Source: JAFDVN01 sp035758545 (GTDB lineage Bacteria; Acidobacteriota; Holophagae; Holophagales; Holophagaceae). Taken from it: a stretch of 5,015 nucleotides of DNA. Below are positions 1 to 5,015 of the stretch, piece by piece. The stretch's first letter is position 1. Every line of letters starts with the position of its first letter. The stretch spans positions 1 to 5,015 of the forward strand of contig DASTWQ010000041.1 in assembly GCA_035758545.1 (NCBI GenBank). The letters run 5' to 3'. The notes under the pieces were generated by a model. That model had not been told where the DNA came from, did not search any database, and saw only the letters and a list, made by a program, of their open reading frames with translations. A program made the translations under genes and the position numbers.

Positions 1-1
1 G

Positions 2-400
2 GGGGGCCTGGAGCGCCCGGCTCTGGCCCTGTTGCTCCCGGCCCTGCTGGCGCCCCATCTGACCGCGCCCCTGCGGGTGAAGGCCTTGGCCCTGGGCCGC
101 AGCCCCGCCTGGGCCCTGGGGCGGATCCAGGGGGCGGGCCCTCTCCATCGCCTGGCGGTCTGGGCGCCCTGGGCCCTGTCGGCCTCCGCCCCCCTCTTCC
201 CCGGCGCCTGGCTCGGCGCCCTCTGGAGCGAGGTGACCCTCGCAGCCCTGGGCCTCGGCCCCGGGCCCCAGACCGACGGCTTCGGCCGCCTCCTCGCGGA
301 GCAGCTGCCCCGCCTCGCGGAGGGCGCGCCCACCGCCTGGGCTGCGCTGACCGCCGTCCTGGCCTTAGCATGGGCCCTGTCCCCGGAGCCCGCCCCATGA
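2..400 (+). CDS. Hypothetical hydrophobic (probable membrane) protein, C-terminal part, 5' end outside window
   Basis: The frame is open from the first bases of the window to a TGA at 398-400, giving 132 visible residues with no clear start, so the gene very likely begins upstream. A TTG at 32 is the first possible alternative start, but it lies inside a Leu/Ala-rich stretch and has no obvious ribosome binding site. The sequence is rich in Ala, Leu, Pro and Trp. Three hydrophobic stretches are visible: about residues 7-20, about 51-75 (Trp/Pro-rich, broken by prolines) and about 111-126 near the C-terminus. A basic segment (R25, K27, R33, R41) lies between the first two. This fits the end of an integral membrane protein. 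I do not recognise the family and see no catalytic motif. Its stop overlaps the bcp start as ATGA, so the two genes are probably cotranscribed and translationally coupled. Coding is likely because of this junction, but the function is unknown. Confidence 0.6.
   Translation, partial: GGLERPALALLLPALLAPHLTAPLRVKALALGRSPAWALGRIQGAGPLHRLAVWAPWALSASAPLFPGAWLGALWSEVTLAALGLGPGPQTDGFGRLLAEQLPRLAEGAPTAWAALTAVLALAWALSPEPAP
385..388 (+). promoter_or_regulatory. Ribosome binding site of bcp
   Basis: A GGAG core lies 8 nt before the ATG at 397, inside the last codons of the upstream gene. It favours 397 over the earlier in-frame ATG at 370, which would add nine residues with no counterpart in typical Bcp proteins. 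Confidence 0.55.
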
Positions 401-864
401 GCCTTGTCGGCAAACCCCTCCCCGCCTTCTCCCTGCAGGACGACCAGGGCCGCACGGTCACGAACGCGGACCTGAAGGGCCGCTGGACCGTCCTCTACGC
501 CTACCCCAAGGACAGCACCCCGGGCTGCACCACCGAGGCCTGCGACTTCCGGGACCGCCAGGCGGCCCTGAAGCAGCTCGGCGCCCAGGTCTACGGCATC
601 AGCCGCGACTCCCTCAAGAGCCACCAGAACTTCATCGCCAAGCAGGGCCTCACCTTCCCGCTGCTGTCCGACCCCGACACCGCCCTGCTCAAGCCCCTCG
701 GCGCCTTCGGCACGAAGATGATGTACGGCAAGGAGGTGCTGGGCATCATCCGCTCCACCTTCCTCGTGGATCCCGAGGGCGTCATCCGCCACGTCTGGCC
801 CAAGGTGAGCGTGAAGGGGCACGTGGAGGAGGTCGTGGAGGTCCTGAAGGGCCTCAAGGACTGA
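397..864 (+). CDS. bcp: Peroxiredoxin, Bcp/PrxQ type (thioredoxin-dependent thiol peroxidase)
   Basis: The 155-residue protein is almost exactly the usual Bcp length (E. coli Bcp is 156). Family knowledge: these cytoplasmic enzymes reduce H2O2 and organic hydroperoxides, using thioredoxin as electron donor. Seen in the sequence: a thioredoxin-like fold start (VGKPLPAFSLQDDQG, residues 4-18), then the signature PKDSTPGCTTEACDFRD. This carries the peroxidatic Cys44 within the TPGCT motif and a second Cys49 five residues later, the atypical 2-Cys arrangement of Bcp. The later motifs FPLLSDPD (87-94) and IIRSTFLVDPEG (117-128) are also typical, with Arg119 in the position of the conserved active-site arginine. 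The start at 397 is supported by GGAG 8 nt upstream and by the family N-terminus. The ATG overlaps the preceding stop (ATGA), suggesting coupling. The 3' end overlaps the convergent rhomboid gene by 11 bp. Nothing appears missing or damaged. Confidence 0.96.
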   Translation: MSLVGKPLPAFSLQDDQGRTVTNADLKGRWTVLYAYPKDSTPGCTTEACDFRDRQAALKQLGAQVYGISRDSLKSHQNFIAKQGLTFPLLSDPDTALLKPLGAFGTKMMYGKEVLGIIRSTFLVDPEGVIRHVWPKVSVKGHVEEVVEVLKGLKD

Positions 865-2017
865 GCACCTTCGCGGCGGTGAAGACCGCCAGGGCGAGGA
901 AGGCCGCGGCGCCGAGCAGGCCCGAGATGCGAAGGCCCCAGCCTGCCTCCAACGGCAGGTCGCCGCTGGGGGCGCGGAAGATCAGCGCCGCCGCCAGCGC
1001 GCCCACCAGCAGGCCGCCGCCGTGGCCCGCGTTGTCCACGATGCCCCAGGCGAAGAGGCCCAGCAGGGCCATGGCGAGCACCGCCCGCGCCATGCCCTGG
1101 AAGAAGTCCGGCGGCAGCAGCTCCCGGCGCCGCCAGGCCAGCACCACCAGGAAGCCCAGCCAGGCCATGAGGCCCCCGGAGGCGCCGACGGAATCGCCGT
1201 TCGGCAGCAGCCACCAGGAGGCCAGTGAGCCCCCGAGGGCGCCCAGGAGCCACACCGGCGCCAGCAGGTGGCGGTGGGCCACCCGCTCGATGAGCGTGCC
1301 CAGCAGTACGGCGGCGAAGGCGTTCATGGCGATGTGCAGCCACGAGCCATGCAGCATGGTCCCCGTCAGCAGCCGCCAGGGCTCCGCGGCCACCTTGGCC
1401 TTCACCAGCCCCGCGGCGCCCACGGAGGCATCCAGCCCCGTGGCCACCTGCAGGAGGTAGATCGCGGCCCAGCTCCCCGCCAGGATCCAGGTGGTCCAGG
1501 GCTTGCGCCGGGCCTGGCCCTGGAGCCACCAGCCGAAGCGGATCTCCCGGCCCAGCTGCTGAAGGAAGGCCTCCGGCCGCCGCCGCAGCCGCCGCAGGTC
1601 CAGCCAGGCCTCGCTGAGCCGCGAGGCCGGATCCAGGAACAGGATCGCCACCAGCAGCAGCAGACCCGGCGGCGCGCCCAGCAGCAACCCCAGCACGGCC
1701 AGCCCGCCGAAGAGCGCCGCCAGAGGCGCGGACCGCCGCACCTTCCCGCCGAGGATCGTCTCGAACTTGCCGAGGACGGCCTCCCTCAGCTCGGGCACCT
1801 CCGCCGCCGGAAGCGCCCGCGCCGCGCCGGGCGCCGTCACCAGGACCACCTGGGGCGGCTTCGTCCGGAGCGGGTCCTGGCGCAGCTCGTCCCGCAGCAG
1901 GTCCAGGTCCATGGGCCAGGTCCGGCCCCCGGTCCACCAGCCCCAGCCGCCGCCCGGCTCCGCCTCCGGCAGCAGGTCCGGCGCGAGCCAGGGGGCGGTG
2001 CCGCGGGATCCGTCCAT
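854..2017 (-). CDS. Rhomboid family intramembrane serine protease with N-terminal extension
   Basis: A protein of 387 residues. Family knowledge: MEROPS S54 rhomboids cleave transmembrane substrates inside the membrane with a Ser-His dyad. Seen: Ser280 in the GASG motif (278-281) at the start of TM4, and His332 in NAGHGGG of TM6. The TM2 motif has H223, H228 and N232, the same 5- and 4-residue spacing as H145/H150/N154 of E. coli GlpG. Likely membrane segments are about 175-193, 226-243, 251-271, 277-295, 309-327, 331-347 and 363-384, a 6+1 layout. Basic residues before TM1 (RRK) and after TM4 (RRR) suggest a cytoplasmic N-terminus. Before this core lie about 95 mostly polar residues, a hydrophobic hairpin (98-128) and a basic linker (131-172). 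The start is uncertain: the ATG at 2017 has no clear Shine-Dalgarno, and Met36 (ATG at 1912-1910, MDLDLLRDEL) is an alternative that would drop a Gly/Trp-rich leader. It lies 10 bp downstream of the ycaQ-like gene and probably shares its transcript. The substrate is unknown. Confidence 0.93.
   Translation of the reverse strand: MDGSRGTAPWLAPDLLPEAEPGGGWGWWTGGRTWPMDLDLLRDELRQDPLRTKPPQVVLVTAPGAARALPAAEVPELREAVLGKFETILGGKVRRSAPLAALFGGLAVLGLLLGAPPGLLLLVAILFLDPASRLSEAWLDLRRLRRRPEAFLQQLGREIRFGWWLQGQARRKPWTTWILAGSWAAIYLLQVATGLDASVGAAGLVKAKVAAEPWRLLTGTMLHGSWLHIAMNAFAAVLLGTLIERVAHRHLLAPVWLLGALGGSLASWWLLPNGDSVGASGGLMAWLGFLVVLAWRRRELLPPDFFQGMARAVLAMALLGLFAWGIVDNAGHGGGLLVGALAAALIFRAPSGDLPLEAGWGLRISGLLGAAAFLALAVFTAAKVLSP
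875..890 (+). terminator. Weak hairpin just past the bcp stop, possible terminator
   Basis: GGCGGT (875-880), a GAAG loop and ACCGCC (885-890) form a perfect 6-bp GC-rich stem starting 10 nt after the bcp stop. There is no T-run after it, and it lies inside the last codons of the convergent rhomboid gene, so it could be chance in such GC-rich DNA. It is the only hairpin candidate I noticed at this gene junction. Confidence 0.2.
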
Positions 2018-2027
2018 GGCGCCGAGT

Positions 2028-3245
2028 CTACCCCGGGACGCTGAAGGTCCCGGCGCCGGTGAAGGCGGCGAGCCGCTCCAGCGCCGCGTCCAGGGCCTGC
2101 CGCCGCGCCTTTGTCGGCCGCACGCCGGGCTCCCACCAGAGGCCGCGGACCTCCAGATGGCCCTCCTCCCGGTGCAGCTTGGCGTCCAGGCGCCCGGTGA
2201 AGCGCAGGCCCTCCAGGATGGGCAGCGTGTAGTAGCCGTGCTGGCGCTTGGGCTCGGGCACGAAGGCCTCGAAGCGGTAGTCGAAGCCGAAGCGGCGCAG
2301 GGCCCTGGCCCGGTCGCGGATCACCGGATCGAAGGGCGCCAGGAGCCGCAGGCCCCCGGGCGGCTCCGGCAGCCGCTTCAGGCGGGCCTCCCAGTACGGG
2401 ACCGCGTAGGCCGCCTGGGGCGCGGCGCCGGTGGCGTCCGCCACCTCCACCCGCGCGAGCCGGCCCGCCGCCGCCTCCGCCTCGCACCAGGCCCTGGCCT
2501 CCGGCGCCTCGATGGCCGCGAAGAACGCCGCCAGCTCCTTCGGCGTGAAGACCGCGAGCCGCGGGGCCGCCTCGGCGCAGGCCCAGGCCACGTGGACCTC
2601 CCGATCCGGCTCCGGCGCGGCGTGGGCCTCGGGATGGACCCGCTCGGCGAGGTCGTAGACCTTGTGGAACTGGATCCGCCGGGGCACCGCCAGCTCGCCG
2701 CTGCGCCAGAGGAAGTCGAGGGCCGCCTTCTGGGGCTTCCAGCCCCACCAGGGCCCGCGCTTCTCGGGATGCTCGAAGTCCTTGGACATGAGCGGCCCCT
2801 CGGCGGCGATGCGGTCCTTCACCGCCCGCACCACCGACTCGCCGTCGGTGCCGCGGAAGTGGTGCTGCCACCAGGCGTGGGCCGCCATCCGCGCCCGATC
2901 CCGGCGGAAGCGCGGCTTCCACTGGGCGTACCAGCGCAGGGGGATGAAGCTGGCGTCGTGGGTGAAGCCCTCGAAGAGCAGCCGGTCCTGTTCCACCAGG
3001 GCCTGCAGCTGGGCCGGCGAGTACCCCTCAAGGCGCGTCCGCAGGATGAGGTCGTGGGCCCGGGCCAGCACGTTGATGGTGTCCACCTGCAGGAAGCCCA
3101 GGGTATCCAGGACGCCCTTCAGCGCGGCCTTCGTCGCCTTGCGCGCCGGGTCCTCCAGCAGCCCCTGGGCGCCGAGGAAGAGGCGCGCGGCGTCGGGGGC
3201 GGAGATCCTCGGGAGGGCGGGCATGGGGACAGTGTCCGCTACCAT
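2028..3245 (-). CDS. ycaQ: YcaQ/AlkZ-family DNA glycosylase (HTH_42, winged-helix)
   Basis: A protein of 405 residues, close to E. coli YcaQ (about 410). Family knowledge: YcaQ (AlkX) is a DNA glycosylase that removes alkylated bases and unhooks interstrand crosslinks. The related AlkZ protects Streptomyces from its own azinomycin B. Seen in order: an N-terminal helical region with LGFLQVDTINVLARAHDL (residues 49-66) holding the catalytic-type Q53-V54-D55 motif (the Q-hydrophobic-D form of the YcaQ branch); THDASFIP (95-102); KDFEHPEKRGPWWGWKPQK (155-173), very like YcaQ; and the C-terminal LLAPFDPVIRDRAR (301-314), FGFDYRFE (319-326), PKRQHGYYTLPIL (332-344) and GRLDAKLHR (351-359). All hallmarks are intact. 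The start at 3245 is chosen because GGAGG sits 5 nt upstream. A second ATG at 3224 (seven residues shorter) lacks a comparable site. It is probably the first gene of a two-gene operon with the rhomboid 10 bp downstream. No biosynthetic cluster is visible nearby, so general repair is likelier than antibiotic self-resistance. Confidence 0.93.
   Translation of the reverse strand: MVADTVPMPALPRISAPDAARLFLGAQGLLEDPARKATKAALKGVLDTLGFLQVDTINVLARAHDLILRTRLEGYSPAQLQALVEQDRLLFEGFTHDASFIPLRWYAQWKPRFRRDRARMAAHAWWQHHFRGTDGESVVRAVKDRIAAEGPLMSKDFEHPEKRGPWWGWKPQKAALDFLWRSGELAVPRRIQFHKVYDLAERVHPEAHAAPEPDREVHVAWACAEAAPRLAVFTPKELAAFFAAIEAPEARAWCEAEAAAGRLARVEVADATGAAPQAAYAVPYWEARLKRLPEPPGGLRLLAPFDPVIRDRARALRRFGFDYRFEAFVPEPKRQHGYYTLPILEGLRFTGRLDAKLHREEGHLEVRGLWWEPGVRPTKARRQALDAALERLAAFTGAGTFSVPG
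3227..3237. repeat. Short palindrome GGACA-G-TGTCC between the two possible ycaQ starts
   Basis: A perfect 5-1-5 inverted repeat between the ATG at 3245 and the ATG at 3224 of the glycosylase gene. It is inside the coding region if the preferred start is right, and in the leader if the shorter start is used. It could be an operator half-site pair or chance. Confidence 0.3.
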
Positions 3246-3250
3246 GGGGG

Positions 3251-3255
3251 CCTCC
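3251..3255 (-). promoter_or_regulatory. Ribosome binding site of the ycaQ-like gene
   Basis: On the minus strand this reads GGAGG, separated from the ATG at 3245-3243 by five bases. This strong match decides the start in favour of 3245 over 3224. Confidence 0.7.
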
Positions 3256-3267
3256 GTCCCCGCCAGG

Positions 3268-3277
3268 CATCGCGATG
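3268..3277. repeat. Perfect 10-bp palindrome CATCGCGATG, candidate operator
   Basis: A fully self-complementary 10-mer lies in the middle of the 70-bp divergent gap, about 22 bp from the minus-strand start and 38 bp from the plus-strand start. This is where a regulator acting on both genes could bind. There is no match to an operator I can name. Confidence 0.35.
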
Positions 3278-3304
3278 ACCGGCTCCCGGGTGCGGAGGCC
3301 GTCT

Positions 3305-3308
3305 GGAG
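3305..3308 (+). promoter_or_regulatory. Ribosome binding site of the transglutaminase-like gene
   Basis: GGAG lies 7 nt before the ATG at 3316. It supports that start over the in-frame ATG at 3244, which would put 24 polar residues in front of the signal sequence. Confidence 0.6.
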
Positions 3309-3315
3309 TGCACCC

Positions 3316-5015
3316 ATGCCGCCCATCCGCCCCTCCCTGCTCACCCCCGGCCTCGCGGCCTGCGGCCTCCTCGCGCCGGCCCTGGCGGGCGCCCCCGCAG
3401 GGGACTGGACCCAGCTGCCGCCCCTGACCGCCCCGGTGGAGGCCCTGCGGCAGGCCTCGGCGGAGGTGCCCGCCCAGCCCGACGCCGGCATCCAGGATCT
3501 GCTGGAGGAGACACGCATCGAGATCGACTCCGAGGGCCGCCGCACGACGGTCTACCGCTACGTCTTCCGCGTGGACCAGGACGGTGCCGTGGATGACTGG
3601 CGGCAGGTGAGGGCCACCTGGTCCCCCTGGCGGGAGGCCCGCCCGGAGATCCGCGCCCGGGTGATCACGCCGGACGGCCAGGTCCACACCCTCGATCCCA
3701 AGACCATCGGCGAGTACAGCGACGCGAGCGGGGAGCAGGATGTCTACGGCGACGGCCGCAGCCTCAAGGCTCCCCTGCCCCAGCTCCAGAAGGGCGCCCT
3801 CGCCGAAGTGGTCATCACCAGCAAGGACGACCGGCCCTTCTCCGCCACCGGCGCCACGGGCTGGTGCGGCCTCGCCCAGCCCTTCCCCGTCCGCCGCACG
3901 GTCCTGTCCATCTCCGCGCCCGCCGCCGCACCCCTCAAGGCCAAGGTCCTCGGCCTTCCCGGCGCCCTGCTGCAGCGCAGCGTCGACGGTGGCCGGGTCC
4001 GGCTCAGCCTCGAGCTGGGTCCCCAGCCCGCCTCCAAGCGGAAGCCGGCCAACCTCCCCGCGGACCAGGCCACGTCCGCGGCGGTGGCTTACACCACCAC
4101 GCCCTCCTGGCAGGCCGCGGCGGCGGAGTACGCCGCCATCGTGGACCGCCAGGCCGCGGATCCCGCCATCGCCGCCTGGGCCGCGGAGGCGGTCAAGGAC
4201 CTGAAGGACGGCGCCGAGAGGGAGGCCCGGATCGCCCGGATCCTCGCCCGGCTCCACCAGCAGGTGCGCTACACCGGCATCGAGTTCGGGGACCGGGCCA
4301 TCACGCCGGCGCCGCCCTCGGAGGTCCTCAAGCGCGGCTACGGCGACTGCAAGGACAAGGCGACCCTCCTCGTGGCGGCGCTGCGGGCCAGTGGCATCCC
4401 AGCCGAGGTGGCCCTGCTGCAGACCGGTCCCGGCGCCGACGTGGATCCCGAGATCCCGGGCCTGGGCCAGTTCAACCACGCCATCGTCCACGTGCCCGGG
4501 GACCACCCCCTCTGGATCGACGCCACCGCCGACCTGTCGCCCCTGGGCACGGCCTACCTGGGCGACGAAGGCCGCTACGCCCTCATCGCCGCCCCCGGCA
4601 CCCGCGCCCTGGCGCGCATCCCCCAGGCCCAGGCCGCCGACAACTGGGAGTCCGAGTCCCGGGAGGTCTGGTTCGGGGACGAGGCCCCCGGGCGGGTGAA
4701 GGAGACCACGGACGCCAAGGGCTACTTCGCCGCCCACTACCGCTCGGACTACCTCGACTCCGATCCGAAGAAGGTGAAGGAGACCCTCGAGGGCTACGTG
4801 AAGGACGCCTTCAAGGCCGAGGCCCTGGGGCCCTTCACCTACACCGCGCCCCGGGACCTCTCCACGCCCTTCCGCCTGGTGCTGGAGGCCAGGAGCGCCG
4901 GCACCGTGCAGGAGGACGCCGAGCACGCCAGCGCCACCCTGAACGTCTGGTCCATGTTCTCGGACCTCCTGAGCGAGCTCGGGGGGCTGCCGGACGCCAA
5001 GGATCCGAAGCCCCG
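3316..5015 (+). CDS. Exported DUF3857 / transglutaminase-like domain protein, 3' end outside window
   Basis: Open from the ATG at 3316 to the window end with no stop: 566 complete codons, so the protein is longer than 566 residues. The N-terminus (MPPIRPSLLTPGLAACGLLAPALAGAP) is a short export signal. Either signal peptidase I cuts near ALA-G (residues 22-25), or LAAC at 13-16 is a lipobox with Cys16 lipidated; the hydrophobic run continuing past Cys16 favours the former. Residues about 50-220 resemble DUF3857, with TVYRYVFRVD (78-87) and RVITPDGQVHTLDP (115-128). Residues about 295-405 form a transglutaminase-like core: Cys345 in GYGDCKDKATLL, His388 in FNHAIV and Asp402 in LWIDAT make an intact papain-like triad. 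After this a further beta-rich-looking region continues to the edge. Proteins of this architecture are common in Bacteroidota and Acidobacteriota, are predicted to act in the periplasm or at the cell surface, and mostly lack a known substrate. The gene is divergent from the glycosylase. An active enzyme (peptidase or acyl-transfer) is inferred from the triad only. Confidence 0.93.
   Translation, partial: MPPIRPSLLTPGLAACGLLAPALAGAPAGDWTQLPPLTAPVEALRQASAEVPAQPDAGIQDLLEETRIEIDSEGRRTTVYRYVFRVDQDGAVDDWRQVRATWSPWREARPEIRARVITPDGQVHTLDPKTIGEYSDASGEQDVYGDGRSLKAPLPQLQKGALAEVVITSKDDRPFSATGATGWCGLAQPFPVRRTVLSISAPAAAPLKAKVLGLPGALLQRSVDGGRVRLSLELGPQPASKRKPANLPADQATSAAVAYTTTPSWQAAAAEYAAIVDRQAADPAIAAWAAEAVKDLKDGAEREARIARILARLHQQVRYTGIEFGDRAITPAPPSEVLKRGYGDCKDKATLLVAALRASGIPAEVALLQTGPGADVDPEIPGLGQFNHAIVHVPGDHPLWIDATADLSPLGTAYLGDEGRYALIAAPGTRALARIPQAQAADNWESESREVWFGDEAPGRVKETTDAKGYFAAHYRSDYLDSDPKKVKETLEGYVKDAFKAEALGPFTYTAPRDLSTPFRLVLEARSAGTVQEDAEHASATLNVWSMFSDLLSELGGLPDAKDPKP

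Larger units (their letters stand above)
3249..3300. repeat. 8-bp inverted repeat flanking the centre of the divergent region
   Basis: GGCCTCCG (3249-3256) and CGGAGGCC (3293-3300) are exact reverse complements 36 bp apart. The left arm contains the ycaQ-like ribosome binding site read on the minus strand. The symmetry may therefore come partly from two Shine-Dalgarno-like GGAGG strings rather than from a protein-binding operator. Confidence 0.35.
3246..3315. promoter_or_regulatory. Divergent promoter region between ycaQ-like and transglutaminase-like genes
   Basis: This 70-bp gap separates two divergent start codons, so promoters for both directions must lie in it or reach into the flanking genes. 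No clear -35/-10 boxes are visible, as is usual in DNA this GC-rich. It holds a perfect 10-bp palindrome near its middle, an 8-bp inverted repeat near its ends, a CCCGGG site (3285-3290), and a ribosome binding site for each gene. Shared regulation is an inference from geometry only. Confidence 0.5.

Noticed and set aside
370..396. An earlier in-frame ATG for bcp adding nine residues (MGPVPGARP).
   Set aside because: Bcp proteins normally begin right before the VGKPLPAF-like segment, and the start at 397 has GGAG 8 nt upstream and an ATGA junction with the previous gene.
591..1937. A 448-codon minus-strand frame covering most of the rhomboid gene and part of bcp.
   Set aside because: It is out of frame with the rhomboid protein, which has all expected motifs, and its translation is Gly/Ala/Arg repeats with no membrane pattern.
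2028..3245. The glycosylase as a self-resistance gene of a genotoxin biosynthetic cluster, as AlkZ is for azinomycin B.
   Set aside because: No biosynthetic gene is in the window, and the QVD motif matches the general YcaQ branch rather than the Q-hydrophobic-Q form of AlkZ. It cannot be excluded beyond the window.
1767..3278. A 503-codon open frame on the plus strand opposite the glycosylase and rhomboid genes.
   Set aside because: It is antisense to two well-recognised genes and rich in Arg, Pro, Gly and Gln without domain signatures, so it is a GC-driven shadow.
3244..3315. An earlier in-frame ATG for the transglutaminase-like gene.
   Set aside because: It would place 24 mostly polar or charged residues before the export signal, overlaps the start codon of the divergent gene, and is a by-product of the CCATGG palindrome.
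3246..3545. A 100-residue upstream extension of the glycosylase reading frame, to an ATG at 3545.
   Set aside because: The extra sequence is Ser/Arg/Ala/Gly low complexity, overlaps the transglutaminase coding region, and is not expected in a family of about 400 residues. The GGAGG-supported start at 3245 gives the normal length.
3028..4926. A 632-codon open frame on the minus strand opposite the transglutaminase-like gene and the start of the glycosylase gene.
   Set aside because: Its translation is Gly/Arg/Ala/Val/Leu-rich low complexity with no recognisable motif, and it is antisense to a gene with a clear catalytic triad. In DNA this GC-rich, stop codons are rare in all frames, so long false frames are expected.

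Overview
This is a very GC-rich window (about 70% G+C or more by eye) of tightly packed bacterial chromosome. It holds five protein genes, two of them cut by the window edges. I see no RNA gene, mobile element, CRISPR array or phage signature. The mix is a Bcp-type peroxiredoxin, a rhomboid protease with an N-terminal extension, a YcaQ-type DNA glycosylase and a secreted DUF3857/transglutaminase-like protein. Together with the strong G/C third-position bias, this would fit a high-GC Gram-negative such as Acidobacteriota (Holophagae) or Myxococcota. That placement is a guess from gene style, not from a marker gene.

Layout: (1) 2-400, plus strand, is the C-terminal end of an unrecognised, hydrophobic, probably membrane-bound protein. 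(2) 397-864, plus strand, is a thioredoxin-dependent thiol peroxidase (Bcp). Its ATG overlaps the previous stop as ATGA, so the two are probably translated from one message. (3) 854-2017, minus strand, is a rhomboid intramembrane serine protease whose 3' end overlaps the 3' end of bcp by 11 bp, tail to tail. (4) 2028-3245, minus strand, is a YcaQ/AlkZ-family (HTH_42) DNA glycosylase. It lies 10 bp upstream of the rhomboid gene on the same strand, so the two probably form an operon. (5) 3316 to the window end, plus strand, is an exported DUF3857 plus transglutaminase-like protein with an intact Cys-His-Asp triad. It has no stop codon before the window ends.

The glycosylase and the transglutaminase genes are divergent, separated by 70 bp (3246-3315). 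That gap must hold the promoters for both directions. It contains a perfect 10-bp palindrome and an 8-bp inverted repeat, although one arm of the repeat includes a ribosome binding site. Functionally the genes are loosely linked: peroxide detoxification, DNA alkylation/crosslink repair, membrane proteolysis and an envelope protein. A shared stress or envelope-maintenance theme is possible but unproven.

I do not see a convincing undescribed system. The points most worth a second look are the N-terminal module and uncertain start of the rhomboid, the divergent control region, the ambiguous signal sequence of the transglutaminase protein, and the 11-bp convergent overlap.
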